A DNA stretch of 47,143 nt from NCBI GenBank assembly GCA_004562975.1, contig SFQP01000006.1, positions 1 to 47,143 on the forward strand. Direction: 5' to 3'. The stretch is from a bacterium. Lineage in GTDB: Bacteria > Bacteroidota > Bacteroidia > Bacteroidales > Bacteroidaceae. Under the pieces are notes generated by a model, which saw only the letters and a list, made by a program, of their open reading frames with translations, made no database searches and was not told the DNA's origin. This document shows, piece by piece, positions 17,547 through 27,559 of this stretch (position 1 is the stretch's first letter; each line of letters starts with the position of its first letter). A program made the position numbers and the translations under genes.

Positions 17547-20096
17547 TTACAGGAAAAATCCGGCTGCCCAATACGTGAGCAAGGAAGCTACGTAAGCCAC
17601 CACGGTGGTATAGACTGCGGTGAAGGCAGCCCAACGCCAACCGCCGCTTTCGTTGCGGATGGCCGCCAACGTGGCGAGACAGGGAAAATACAGCAGCACA
17701 AACACGAGGTAAGCCAAGGCTGTGGCCGGCGACATCTCGCTGGTGAGGGCCTGTGACAGGCTGACGTATTCATCATCGCCGCTTTCGGGCTGGCCAGCGT
17801 CGGCATACATCACGGAGAGCGTGCTGACCACCAGCTCTTTCGCGCCTATGCCTGACAGGATGCCCACGCTCATGCGCCAATCGAACTGCATGGGAGCGAA
17901 CACCGGCGTGGTGATGCGCCCGAGGCGTTCCAGGTAGGAACCGTTGTCGGGTTCGGCGGCGGCCACCGTTTCCTGCGTTTCCATCGTCAGTTTTTCCGTT
18001 TCGGAGGCCGGTCGCGGGAAATAATCCAACGCCCAGACAATCAAGGAGAACACGAGTATCAGGCCGCCCATCTTGCGCAGGTATTGCCGTCCCTTCTCCC
18101 ACGTATGGCGCAGCACGGAGCGTGCCGACGGCAGGCGGTATGGCGGAAGTTCCATGACGAAGGGCAAATCGGGGGTGCCGATCTTGAGTGTACGGCTGAA
18201 GAGTTTGGCCGATGCCATGGCGCATAATACGCCTATAAAATACAAGGCGAGCATCACCCAAACGCCATATTGCGGGAAGAAGGCGGAAACGAGCACCACA
18301 TACACGGGAATGCGGGCCGAACACGACATGAAGGGCAGCACGAGCATCGTGATCAGCCGGCTGCGCGGGTTTTCGATGGTACGGGTCGCCATGACGGCAG
18401 GCACGTTGCAGCCAAATCCCATGACCATGGGTATGAACGATTTGCCGTGCAGGCCGATGCGGTGCATCAGTTTGTCCATGATGAAGGCCGCACGCGCCAT
18501 ATAGCCGGAGTCCTCCAGGATGGAAATGAAAAGATACAGGATGAGGATGTTGGGCAGGAAAACAATGACCGCCCCCACCCCACTGATGGCACCGTCGGTC
18601 ACCATGTCGCGCCACAGTCCCTCGGGCAGACAGAAAGAGGCGAAGTCAGCCAGTTTGGCGGCCAGCCATTCAATCCAGCCCATCGGATAGGCTCCCAGTT
18701 CAAAGGTGGCGTAGAACACCAGCACCAGGGTAGTGATGAATAGAGGGAAGCCCCACAGGCGGTGGGTGGCCACTTGGTCAATTTTCTCGGTGAGCGTGCT
18801 GCCTGCCGCGCGTTGCCGTGGCCGGTAGGTTTCGCGTAGAGCACCCTGCACGTAGCCGTATTTGGCGTGAGTCAACGCCTCCTCCGGCGATTCGTGGAGT
18901 TCCTGCGCCAGACGTTGTGTTTCTTCGTATCGCACCGCCACGAGTTCGTCGTGTTGCGGCAGACTCTCTACCAGCCGGCCGGCCTCGCTGTCGCCCTCCA
19001 GAAATTTGATGGCCAGATAGCGTGTGGAATAGCGCGAACGGAGGGCCTGGTTTTTCTGGAAAACGAATTTGATGCGGTCAATGCTCTGTTCGAGTTCCGG
19101 TCCGTGGTTGATGTGGATGTGGCGCGCCAGTACCTCATTGCGTCCCTGGCTTTCGTACACGGCGATGACCGTTTCGAGCAACTGCTGCAGGCCGCGCCCC
19201 GTGCGCGATACGGTGGGCACCATCGGCACGCCGAACAGGGCTGACAGCTGGGCATGATCCAGCACGTCGCCGGCGCGTTCCAGTTCGTCGAACATGTTCA
19301 GGGCCACCACCATCCGCTGGTGCATATCAATGAGCTGCGTGGTGAGGTAGAGATTGCGCTCCAGGTTCGAGGCATCCACCACGTTGATGACCACATCGGG
19401 CATTTCGTCAATCAGGTGGCGGCGCACATAAAGCTCTTCGGGCGAATAGGCCGTGAGCGAATAGGTTCCGGGCAGATCGACCAGCTCCACGTGATAGGTT
19501 TTCTGCGTGGTGCCCGATTCGGCACAGCGTGTGGAGGCGGTGCAAGCCGCACAAACGCTGGTGCAGGCGGGATTAGAACATTGGGAAGTGGACGTAGGGA
19601 GCGTGAAGTCGAAGTGTCCCACCTTGGCATCCACGGTGACACCGCTGTAATTGCCCACGTGTTCGTGTCCTCCTGAAGCCAGGTTGAAGAGCGAGGTTTT
19701 ACCGCAGTTGGGATTGCCCACCAGTGCCACGCGGATGGTGCGCCGTTTGTCCTCGGCCATCGATTTCATGCGTGCCTGCAGCTGCAGCCGGGCCTCTTCG
19801 GCCTCGTCGGCACCTGCGGGCAGGCCCTGGAGTTCGGCGGGCTGGCGCAGGCGTTCATCCGTCGCTGCCTCGCTCTCGCTGACCACCTCAACGAGTTTGG
19901 CCTCCTCGCGTCGCAGGGATATTTTGTAGCCCATGATTTCGTACTCTATGGGGTCGCGCAAGGGCGCGTTGAGTATCACCTTCACGGTCTTGCCTTTCAC
20001 AAAGCCCATTTCCACGATGCGTTTGCGAAAGCCGCCGTGCCCGGCCACCTTCACGATGACGCCGCACTGGCCTGTGGATAAATCGGATAATTGCAT
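17547..20096 (-). CDS. feoB: FeoA-FeoB ferrous iron transporter fusion
   Basis: 849 residues from the ATG at 20096; an upstream in-frame ATG (20195) would overlap the promoter and adds no FeoA sequence. FeoA-like SH3 domain at 1-72, acidic linker to 118, then the FeoB G domain: G1 GNPNCGKTS at 127-135, G3 DLPG at 207-210, G4 NMFD at 267-270. The membrane part has both Gate repeats; GFGCNVPAVMATRTI keeps the conserved Cys. The protein imports Fe2+ across the inner membrane. Unusual: a Ser/Thr/Cys-rich insertion at about 166-200 between switch I and G3 carries five cysteines (173, 178, 182, 185, 191). FeoA-FeoB fusion is usual in Bacteroidales. Confidence 0.95.
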   Translation of the reverse strand: MQLSDLSTGQCGVIVKVAGHGGFRKRIVEMGFVKGKTVKVILNAPLRDPIEYEIMGYKISLRREEAKLVEVVSESEAATDERLRQPAELQGLPAGADEAEEARLQLQARMKSMAEDKRRTIRVALVGNPNCGKTSLFNLASGGHEHVGNYSGVTVDAKVGHFDFTLPTSTSQCSNPACTSVCAACTASTRCAESGTTQKTYHVELVDLPGTYSLTAYSPEELYVRRHLIDEMPDVVINVVDASNLERNLYLTTQLIDMHQRMVVALNMFDELERAGDVLDHAQLSALFGVPMVPTVSRTGRGLQQLLETVIAVYESQGRNEVLARHIHINHGPELEQSIDRIKFVFQKNQALRSRYSTRYLAIKFLEGDSEAGRLVESLPQHDELVAVRYEETQRLAQELHESPEEALTHAKYGYVQGALRETYRPRQRAAGSTLTEKIDQVATHRLWGFPLFITTLVLVFYATFELGAYPMGWIEWLAAKLADFASFCLPEGLWRDMVTDGAISGVGAVIVFLPNILILYLFISILEDSGYMARAAFIMDKLMHRIGLHGKSFIPMVMGFGCNVPAVMATRTIENPRSRLITMLVLPFMSCSARIPVYVVLVSAFFPQYGVWVMLALYFIGVLCAMASAKLFSRTLKIGTPDLPFVMELPPYRLPSARSVLRHTWEKGRQYLRKMGGLILVFSLIVWALDYFPRPASETEKLTMETQETVAAAEPDNGSYLERLGRITTPVFAPMQFDWRMSVGILSGIGAKELVVSTLSVMYADAGQPESGDDEYVSLSQALTSEMSPATALAYLVFVLLYFPCLATLAAIRNESGGWRWAAFTAVYTTVVAYVASLLTYWAAGFFL

Positions 20097-20122
20097 GAGT
20101 TTGTTCTCTTGGTTTGCGAATG

Positions 20123-20152
20123 CAAAATTACGTGTTCTGCCCACGTGGGCAA
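20123..20152 (-). promoter_or_regulatory. feoAB promoter
   Basis: On the minus strand: TTG (20150-20152), 19-nt spacer, TAATTTTG (20123-20130). This is a near-ideal Bacteroidota promoter. The -7 element ends 26 nt before the feoAB ATG, so the leader is short. Confidence 0.75.
20139..20150. promoter_or_regulatory. Perfect palindrome inside the feoAB promoter spacer, candidate operator
   Basis: GCCCACGTGGGC is a perfect 12-bp palindrome lying between the -33 and -7 elements and abutting the -33 TTG. The position would let a dimeric repressor block the promoter. It does not match the AT-rich Fur box, so the regulator is unknown. Confidence 0.45.
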
Positions 20153-20268
20153 TAACCCGATGTGAGTATTTTTTCACGCCGAGCCGAGCCGGCACTCCAC
20201 CGGGACGTACCTCTGCCCTGCCCTACGCTCGTTCTGACTCCCGGATTTCGTATGGCTGCACCGGCTCT

Positions 20269-20408
20269 CGGCGTTTCTGTACGCCGACTTGTCAGTGTTT
20301 CCCAGTAAGGGTACAACTGTTTCTCAGTAAGGGTACAACTGTTTCCCTGCAAGGGTACAACTGTTTCCCTGCAAGGGTACACTGACAAACCGCCGTGCAG
20401 AAACGCGG
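20269..20408. repeat. Inverted-repeat-bounded 22-bp tandem repeat
   Basis: Three exact-length 22-bp units start at 20307, 20329 and 20351, with a fourth partial at 20373; the core is AAGGGTACAACTGTTTC. Imperfect inverted repeats of 30 bp bound the array (20269-20298 and 20379-20408; the inner parts TTGTCAGTGT and ACACTGACAA match exactly). The structure is about 140 bp with no coding capacity. It lies in the spacer between the divergent feoAB and the large fusion gene; no gene is seen in 20196-20554. Confidence 0.8.
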
Positions 20409-20500
20409 AATCCCTGTTCAGCACCTACGGCACGGAGCGCAGCAACGGCGAAAGTAGGCCGGGGCGCGCCGGACGCGGTGTTGAAAAAACCGAATGCCCG

Positions 20501-20529
20501 TTGCCGAAAAGAAAAATAATGTAATTTTG
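20501..20529 (+). promoter_or_regulatory. Promoter of the glycosyltransferase-DUF4922-SpoIID gene
   Basis: TTG (20501-20503), 18-nt spacer, TAATTTTG (20522-20529). The start codon at 20555 is 25 nt beyond the -7 element. Confidence 0.7.
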
Positions 20530-20554
20530 TGCGCAAAAGCAGTTTGATTTTTCC

Positions 20555-23500
20555 ATGAAACCCCTATTAGATTTTATATGGCCATGCCAGTTGCCCTACG
20601 AGGAGCAACGCGAATCCATGGCACAGGTGCTGGAAAGCACACATATCCACAAGTTTTTTCTGACCGGCAACTATGCCGCCGAGGCGGCAGAAGCATTGGC
20701 CGCAGACCCGCGCGTGACGCTCTGCGGCAACCTGGCCGTGAAAAGTACCAAGTTCCTACGGCAGATTACGCCGAAGCTCACGGCAAAATATACCATGGTG
20801 TGGCTCTCGCACCATCGCTTGCAAGTTGGCTACCGCGCCATTGACCGTATGCTCCAGGTGGCGGAGAACAGCATCGAACGGCCCGACACGCCTTTCATGC
20901 TCTACTCCGACCGCTACGATGCCAACGGGCCGCATCCCGTCATCGATTACCAGGAAGGGGCGTTGCGCGACGACTTCGACTTCGGTTCGCTCCTGCTTTT
21001 CTCCACTTCCACCTTCCCGGACTTTCTGGCGGCGCGTCAGGGCGTGCGCTACAAATATGCGGCGTGGTACGCGTTGCGGCTGTTCGTCAGCCAGCAACCG
21101 ACGCGGCTGGTCCACCTGCGCGAGCCGCTCTACACGGAAACGGAAACGGACCTGCGAACGTCGGGACAAAAGCAGTTTGACTATGTCAATCCGGCCAACC
21201 GCGAGGTGCAACTGGAGATGGAACGTGCCGTGACGGAACACCTGAAGACCATCGGGGCCTGGCTCGCGCCCGACGAGCTGGACGATGCCACGGCGGGCGA
21301 ACCGGAGGAATGGCCGGTCACGGCAAGCGTCATCATCCCCGTGCGCAACCGCGTGCGCACCATCCGCGATGCGGTGGAGAGTGCGTTGGGACAGGAGGGC
21401 GACTTCACGTTCAACGTCATCGTGGTGGACAATCACTCGACCGACGGCACGTCGGAAGCCTTGGCGGCTTACGCTGCCGACAGCCGCGTGGTGGTCATCC
21501 GCCCCGAACGCACGGATTTGGGCATCGGTGGATGCTGGGACTTGGCCATTAGGCATCCGCAGTGCGGACGCTACGCCGTACAGCTTGATTCGGACGATCT
21601 GTATTCCTCGACCGGCACCCTGGAACGTATCATCGAGGCTTTCCGGAAGGGAAAGGCGGCCATGGTCATCGGCAGTTACCGTATGGTGGATTTCCAACTG
21701 AACACGTTGCCGCCGGGCCTGATTGCGCACACGGAATGGACAGCGGAGAATGGACGGAACAACGCTCTGCGCGTGAACGGGCTGGGCGCACCCCGCGCTT
21801 TTCGCACGCACTTGCTGCGGCAAATGGGATTTCCGAACACGAGCTATGGCGAGGATTATGCCCTCGGACTGGCTTTTTCCCGGCGTTACCGCATTGCACG
21901 CATCTTCGACGAGCTGTACCTGTGCCGCCGCTGGGAGGGTAATTCGGATGCCGCCCTGAGTGTGGAGAAGGTGAACAGGAACAACCTATACAAGGACTTG
22001 CTGCGCACCGTCGAGCTGCGGGCACGCAAACGGATGGTCAGCGAGTGGAACAGGCCGGTGGACGAGGAGGAAATCACGCGCTTCGTGGGCCGGCAGCTGG
22101 ACCTCTGGCCGGAAGCGGCGAAACGTGTGGCGGACCTGAAGGAATTGGTACAGATACGCGAACTGCCGCTGGAACAGGCGGGCAGCCTGGCGGTGCAACT
22201 GAACCCGGCACGCATCGTGAGCACGGGGGCACGCATCGACAAGCAGGCTTTGAAACAGCGGCCTTGTTTCCTCTGCAAGGAAAACCGCCCGGAGGAGCAG
22301 CGTTCGCTGCCTATGTTGGGCTCATTGGAGGTGCTGGTGAACCCCTTCCCTATCCTGCCGGGACATCTCACCCTACCTACGCGCCGGCACAAGCCGCAGT
22401 CGCTGGACTTGCTGGTGCACCAGATGGTGCCGCTGGCAGCCGGTATGCCGCAACACCTGATTTGCTACAACGGTCCGCGAAGCGGGGCTTCAGCTCCCGA
22501 CCACGCGCATTTGCAGGCGGGACTGCGCGGCGTGGTGCCCTTGGAACGTGACTGGAAAATCTATGAGCCGCGTCTGACGAGGGTGTTTCCGCTACAGCCG
22601 ACCGACGAGGCGGAACTGGAGCACTTGGGCTATCCGATGACGCACCAGCCGCACCTGGGCATTTACTTGCTTCAGGGGTATGCCTGCCCGGCTTTGGTGG
22701 TACGCACCACAACGGACGAGAAGGTGCCGCACTTGTTGCAAAAGGCTTTGGGTATTTTGCCGGCCGCAGCGGAGGGCGGCGAGCCGGACGTGAACTTGCT
22801 GGCTTGGCGACAGGACGGGGCACCGACTCGGGAGGACGAGATTGTCATCGTTGTGTTTGCCCGGCGCAAGCACAGGCCGGCTTGTTATTTCGCCACGGAC
22901 CGCACGCAAATGCTGGTGAGCCCGGGGGCATTGGACTTGGGCGGACTGATTATCACGCCGCGACCGGAGGATTTTGAGAGACTGAATGCGTGTACGGCGC
23001 AGGGTATCTTGCGCGAGGTGTGCCTGACTCCGGCGACGCTGACGGGACTTTGCAAGAAACTGCAGCCGCGCTCTGCACGCGCCAATGCGGAGGAAACTGT
23101 CGCTCAGCTGGTTACGCCGGATGAGTTGGCTAACCGGCCTGTACAGGTGGGCATATTGCACGCTCCGGAGGTGGAGTTCACGCTGAACGGTGCCTATACG
23201 GCGAAAGGTACGCCGGTGGAGGGCGCACAGAAGGTGCGTTGCAGCTCGGGAGGTATTTTGTGGCAGGACAATCTGTACAGCGAACTGACTTTCCAGCCGC
23301 AGACGGACGACGCGACGTTCACGCTGCCGGGGGTGATGATTGGCAAGGAGTTTCATTGGCAACAACAACAGGCGCAGACGTTTACGGGGATGCTCCGCAT
23401 CGTGGTGTACGAGGAACAGCTGGTGGTCATCAACGAATTGCCGGTGGAGGAGTACTTGCTGAGCGTGGTGTCGAGCGAGATGAATGCGGAGGCTCCGATC

Positions 23501-24466
23501 GAGATGCTGAAAGCGCACGCGGTGATTTCGCGCAGCTGGGTGTATTGCCAAATGGCGGCTCGACAGACGGGACGGGGCGGCGACGGCGCAGGGTTCTTCA
23601 CCGGTTCGCGCCGCGACGGGGAACTGATCCGCTGGTATGACCGCACGGACCATACGCTCTTCGATGTTTGTGCCGACGACCACTGCCAACGCTACCAGGG
23701 TATCACGCACGCAGCGCACCCGAACGTGGTAGAAGCGGTGAAGGCTACCGAAGGACAGGTGATCATGACGGCGGAGGGTAACCTCTGCGATGCGCGTTTC
23801 TCGAAATGCTGCGGCGGTATCAGTGAACGGTGGTCGACGTGCTGGGATGATGCGCCCCACTCTGCCTATGACACGCCGGTGAGGTGCGCAGAACCGGGAG
23901 CTCCCGTGAGACTGCCGGATTTGACGCGCGAGGTGGAAGCGGAACAGTGGATACGCAGTACTCCGCCGGCGTTCTGCAATACGGACAGCGAGGAATTGCT
24001 CCACCAAGTGCTGAACGCTTACGACCATGAGGCGACACCGGATTTCTTCCGATGGAGAGTGACAATCAGCCAGCAGGAATTATGCGCGCTGGTTCAGGAA
24101 CGGACTGGTGCCGACTTGGGACAAATCCTGCGCTTGGAGCCGGTGGAACGCGGCACGAGCGGGCGACTGAAACGCTTGCGCTTTGTGGGTACTAAGGATT
24201 CTTTGGTTGTGGGTAAAGAACTGGAAATCCGTCGTTTGCTATCGGATTCTCATCTGTACAGTTCTGCTTTCGTGGTGGATGCGATGAACGTGGACGCTGA
24301 AACGGAAGTGCCCGAGGCTTTCTGCCTGACGGGGGCCGGCTGGGGACACGGCGTGGGTATGTGCCAGATAGGTGCTGCGGTGATGGCTTCCAAAGGCTAT
24401 GCTTACCGCACTATCCTGCAACATTATTATCAAGGTACTACAATAGAAACTTTGTCTTGTGATTAA
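20555..24466 (+). CDS. Glycosyltransferase / DUF4922 phosphorylase / SpoIID-LytB fusion protein
   Basis: 1303 residues in one unbroken frame. Residues 1-240: a degenerate GT-A-like module with DRYD at 119-122. Residues 250-500: GT2 glycosyltransferase, SVIIPVRNR onset, [14 protein letters not shown], and DSDD at 345-348. Residues 550-800: DUF4922, a HIT/GalT-like module (GDP-galactose phosphorylase relatives) with [14 protein letters not shown] (Cys571, Cys574) and HAHLQ at 650-654, matching the H-x-H-x-Q nucleotidyl-transfer motif. Residues 850-1303: SpoIID/LytB, with the family glutamate in SSEMNAEAP (Glu975) and [13 protein letters not shown] near the end. SpoIID enzymes are peptidoglycan lytic transglycosylases, yet no signal peptide or membrane segment is visible at the N-terminus. 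A cell-wall or glycan role is likely; the substrate is unknown. Confidence 0.85.
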   Translation: MKPLLDFIWPCQLPYEEQRESMAQVLESTHIHKFFLTGNYAAEAAEALAADPRVTLCGNLAVKSTKFLRQITPKLTAKYTMVWLSHHRLQVGYRAIDRMLQVAENSIERPDTPFMLYSDRYDANGPHPVIDYQEGALRDDFDFGSLLLFSTSTFPDFLAARQGVRYKYAAWYALRLFVSQQPTRLVHLREPLYTETETDLRTSGQKQFDYVNPANREVQLEMERAVTEHLKTIGAWLAPDELDDATAGEPEEWPVTASVIIPVRNRVRTIRDAVESALGQEGDFTFNVIVVDNHSTDGTSEALAAYAADSRVVVIRPERTDLGIGGCWDLAIRHPQCGRYAVQLDSDDLYSSTGTLERIIEAFRKGKAAMVIGSYRMVDFQLNTLPPGLIAHTEWTAENGRNNALRVNGLGAPRAFRTHLLRQMGFPNTSYGEDYALGLAFSRRYRIARIFDELYLCRRWEGNSDAALSVEKVNRNNLYKDLLRTVELRARKRMVSEWNRPVDEEEITRFVGRQLDLWPEAAKRVADLKELVQIRELPLEQAGSLAVQLNPARIVSTGARIDKQALKQRPCFLCKENRPEEQRSLPMLGSLEVLVNPFPILPGHLTLPTRRHKPQSLDLLVHQMVPLAAGMPQHLICYNGPRSGASAPDHAHLQAGLRGVVPLERDWKIYEPRLTRVFPLQPTDEAELEHLGYPMTHQPHLGIYLLQGYACPALVVRTTTDEKVPHLLQKALGILPAAAEGGEPDVNLLAWRQDGAPTREDEIVIVVFARRKHRPACYFATDRTQMLVSPGALDLGGLIITPRPEDFERLNACTAQGILREVCLTPATLTGLCKKLQPRSARANAEETVAQLVTPDELANRPVQVGILHAPEVEFTLNGAYTAKGTPVEGAQKVRCSSGGILWQDNLYSELTFQPQTDDATFTLPGVMIGKEFHWQQQQAQTFTGMLRIVVYEEQLVVINELPVEEYLLSVVSSEMNAEAPIEMLKAHAVISRSWVYCQMAARQTGRGGDGAGFFTGSRRDGELIRWYDRTDHTLFDVCADDHCQRYQGITHAAHPNVVEAVKATEGQVIMTAEGNLCDARFSKCCGGISERWSTCWDDAPHSAYDTPVRCAEPGAPVRLPDLTREVEAEQWIRSTPPAFCNTDSEELLHQVLNAYDHEATPDFFRWRVTISQQELCALVQERTGADLGQILRLEPVERGTSGRLKRLRFVGTKDSLVVGKELEIRRLLSDSHLYSSAFVVDAMNVDAETEVPEAFCLTGAGWGHGVGMCQIGAAVMASKGYAYRTILQHYYQGTTIETLSCD

Positions 24467-24491
24467 AAAATAGGTGTTCAAAAATTTTTAT

Positions 24492-24995
24492 ATGAAGGCT
24501 TTCGTATCTGACGAGAAACTGCGGCTGGCCGCAGAACAGGGGGCGGACGGTTTTGTCGGCGCAGTGCTTGATGCCATCAAGGAGGCGGCCGGCGGAGAAC
24601 TGAACGCGGATGCCATGGAGCGGCTTTCGCCGGAACAAATCACGCTGTGGGGCTACTTTATCCTGCGCGACGAAGTGATGGACGGTGGCTTTGTACAATT
24701 GATCTATAACGGCTACGGCCCTTTCTTCTTCGACAATCCCTTTGCCAAAGCGATGCGTCTTTGGGGGCTGCACGATTTCAGCAAGGTGCTGTACAAAGCG
24801 AAAAAGCTGTATGACGAAAGAAAAGCGGAACTGACCCGGGAACGCTCTGACGAGGAGTTCATGGAACTCTTTGAGCAGAACCCGGAATTTGACGAGCTGG
24901 ACGATTATTTCGTGGAGGCGGAAGAGAACATCACGAACGCTGTCGCGGTGTATGTGGACGAACACCTGGATCTTTTCGTTGAGGTCCAGGCATAG
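24492..24995 (+). CDS. DMP19-family (DUF4375) acidic protein
   Basis: 167 residues from the ATG at 24492; an in-frame ATG at 24474 would add six residues. Motifs RDEVMDGGFVQLIYNGYGPFFFDNP and KAMRLWGL are typical of the DMP19 family as I know it. The protein is very acidic, especially 110-167. The founding Neisseria DMP19 is a DNA mimic that binds a repressor; whether this relative does so is unknown. It begins 25 bp after the fusion gene stops and is probably co-transcribed. Confidence 0.75.
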   Translation: MKAFVSDEKLRLAAEQGADGFVGAVLDAIKEAAGGELNADAMERLSPEQITLWGYFILRDEVMDGGFVQLIYNGYGPFFFDNPFAKAMRLWGLHDFSKVLYKAKKLYDERKAELTRERSDEEFMELFEQNPEFDELDDYFVEAEENITNAVAVYVDEHLDLFVEVQA

Positions 24996-25052
24996 CTTCT
25001 TATCTATATTTCTCTTCTCCCTGTTCTGCCTCTTCCCTACCTACGCTTAAAA

Positions 25053-25094
25053 AAAACTCCCCCGAACCGACTTTCATCGACCCGGAGGAGTTTT
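25053..25094. terminator. Bidirectional terminator between DMP19-family gene and atpG
   Basis: AAAACTCCCCCG (25053-25064) and CGGAGGAGTTTT (25083-25094) pair at 11 of 12 positions, with A-run and T-run on opposite sides. It lies between convergent transcripts and would end the ATP synthase operon. Confidence 0.8.
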
Positions 25095-25139
25095 CATATC
25101 TATAAGAGATGTAACTGTAATTCGTATGTGGCGTGACGC

Positions 25140-26024
25140 TTACTGCATACTGCCTCCCACAATGTCCAACAGTTCAGCCGTGATGGCTTGCTGACGGGTC
25201 TTATTGTAGGTGAGCGTGAGCTCGCGAAGCAGTTCGTCGGCATTGTCGGTTGCCACTTGCATGGCAATGACGCGGGCAGCGTGTTCGCTGGCCAGACTGT
25301 CGAGCAGTGCGGTATAGACCTTGAGATGGAGCGACCGGGGGATGAGCTGCGACAGCACTTCGGCAGGCGAGGGTTCTACAATGAAGTTCAACGCCGGGGA
25401 ATGGGGAGAAGCTATTTCTTCCCCACCCTGCCCTGCAGAAAGGCTGAAGGGTAGCATTTCTTCCGTGACGAGCTGCTGCGAACCGGCACTGACGAAATGA
25501 TGGTAAATCAATTCGGCCTTGTCAATGGCTCCCGTCACGTACATCTCCATCAAATGGGCTGCTACCGCAGCGGCGGGTTCGTAGGAGGGATGGTCCAAAA
25601 GTGCGGCATGGTCGTCGGTGAAGGCAAATCCAGCCTTGCGTACGGCATCGGCGGCTTTCTTGCCAATGGGGATAACCTCGACGATTTCCACTCCTGCACT
25701 GCGATAGGCGGCTACGTGGTGCTGGAAGGCTTTGATGGCATTGGCATTGAAACCTCCACAGAGAGAAGAGTTGGAGGTATAAAGGGCTATGGCCACACGC
25801 TTTACCTCACGCTCGGCTGCGTAGGGCGTTTCGGCACTTCCTTCCATACTGGCCACAAATGTGGTCAGTATGTGGGATAACCTGCGCTCGTAGGGACGCA
25901 TCGCTTCGATAGCCTGCTGCGCCCGGTGCAATTTGGACGATGCCACCATCTTCATGGCGCACGTAATCTTTCGGGTGCTGTTGACAGAGGCTATGCGTGT
26001 TTTTACTTCTTTGAGTGAGGCCAT
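25140..26024 (-). CDS. atpG: ATP synthase F1 gamma subunit
   Basis: 294 residues, full length. The N-terminal helix MASLKEVKTRIASVNSTRKITCAMKMV-type sequence and the C-terminal TYNKTRQQAITAELLDIVGG helix, which together make the rotating coiled coil, are both intact. The middle Rossmann-like part is present. It is the last gene of the operon, 6 bp after atpA. Confidence 0.96.
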   Translation of the reverse strand: MASLKEVKTRIASVNSTRKITCAMKMVASSKLHRAQQAIEAMRPYERRLSHILTTFVASMEGSAETPYAAEREVKRVAIALYTSNSSLCGGFNANAIKAFQHHVAAYRSAGVEIVEVIPIGKKAADAVRKAGFAFTDDHAALLDHPSYEPAAAVAAHLMEMYVTGAIDKAELIYHHFVSAGSQQLVTEEMLPFSLSAGQGGEEIASPHSPALNFIVEPSPAEVLSQLIPRSLHLKVYTALLDSLASEHAARVIAMQVATDNADELLRELTLTYNKTRQQAITAELLDIVGGSMQ

Positions 26025-26030
26025 AGAGTA

Positions 26031-27537
26031 TTATCCTTTATATTGTTCGGCAATGTCAGCCGCAATGCGTTCAATCTCTTTGCAGATGTCTTCTGTCAGT
26101 TGTCCTTCTCCAATGGGTTTGAGGAGGGTGTCGGCATAGCTGCTGCGAAGTACCTGAAGGAAGGTGTCCTGAAAATCGCGCACCTTCTCAATGGGCACCG
26201 TCTTCAACAGGCCGTGTGTACCGCAATAGAGAATGGCCACCTGCTCGGCAACGGGCATGGGGCTGTACTGGGCCTGGATGAGCAACTGATTGTTCTTTCG
26301 GCCACGGTCAATAGTCATAGCGGTAACGGGGTCCATGTCGGAGGAGAACTTGGCGAATGCTTCAAGTTCACGATACTGGGCCTGATCAATCTTCAACGTA
26401 CCAGCCACCTTCTTCATACTCTTAATCTGGGCGGCACCACCGACACGGCTCACGGAAATACCTACATCAATGGCGGGACGGAAGCCTTGGTTGAAGAGGT
26501 CGGAAACGAGGTATATCTGTCCGTCGGTAATAGAGATGACGTTGGTAGGGATATAGGCGGAAACGTCACCAGCCTGTGTCTCGATAATGGGAAGTGCCGT
26601 CAGAGAGCCGCCACCCTTGACAAGTCCTTTAAGACTGGCGGGAAGGTCGTTCATCTTCTCGGCCACTTCTTGCTGGTTGTTGATTTTGGCAGCACGTTCC
26701 AACAGGCGGGAGTGCAGATAGAACACATCGCCGGGATAAGCCTCACGACCGGAAGGACGGCGCAGGATGAGCGAAACTTCACGATAGGCTACGGCTTGCT
26801 TGGACAGGTCATCGTAAACCACCAAGGCGTGTTTGCCACGGTCGCGGAAGAACTCACCGATGGCGGCTCCGGCGAAGGGAGCGTAGTACTGCATGGCGGC
26901 AGGTTCACTGGCCGTGGCACTGACAATGACGGTGTAGTCCATGGCTCCTGCTTGACGGAGTGTGTTGACAATGTTGGCAACGGTAGAGGCTTTCTGGCCG
27001 ATAGCGACATAGATACAATATACCGGGTCGCCGGCAGCATAGTTATGCTTTTGGTTGATGATGGTATCGATGGCAATGGCTGTCTTACCCGTCTGGCGGT
27101 CGCCGATGATAAGCTCGCGCTGTCCGCGACCGATAGGTATCATGGAGTCAACGCTTTTCAGACCGGTCTGCAGGGCCTGTGTTACGGGCTGGCGGTAGAT
27201 TACACCGGGAGCCTTGCGGTCGAGCGGCATGAGGTACTTCTCCCCTTCAATGGCCTTGCCTCCGTCAATGGGGCGGCCAAGAGGGTCGATGACACGTCCG
27301 AGCATCTGCTCATTGACTTCAATGGAGGCTACTTTACCCGTACGCTTTACGCTTTGTCCCTCCTTGATGCCTTCTGAGGAACCGAGCAACACAACCCCGA
27401 CATTATCTTCTTCCAGGTTCATGGCCACGGCCATTACCCCGTTTTCATACCTCCTCGAACATGGCATCGTTGCTCATGTCGTGCAGTTGGCGCAAAAGCA
27501 CTTCGCTAACTTCGCTGGGTTTGATATTGTTCGACAT
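26031..27537 (-). pseudogene. atpA: ATP synthase F1 alpha subunit, disrupted near the 5' end
   Basis: The conserved start MSNNIKPSEVSEVLLRQLHD is at 27537, but this frame stops at 27445-27447 after 30 residues (…SNDAMFEEV). The alpha sequence resumes one frame over at [10 protein letters not shown] and then runs intact to the end, with Walker A GDRQTGKT and the C-terminal domain. About 27 residues of the N-terminal beta-barrel (family: GKVLQVSDGVARVYGL… to ELLEF) are missing, which fits an 80-nt deletion leaving a single T. Thirty plus 470 residues plus the missing 27 equals the usual length near 527. A product starting at the internal ATG (27467) would lack the barrel start. All other F1 genes except the atpB fusion look normal, so assembly error must be considered. 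Confidence 0.85.
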
Positions 27538-27559
27538 ATAGAATAATTCTGTTTAATTT

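Noticed and set aside
20097..20195. Longer FeoA-FeoB N-terminus starting at 20195
   Set aside because: It would extend through an ideal promoter (20123-20152) and adds no FeoA-like residues.
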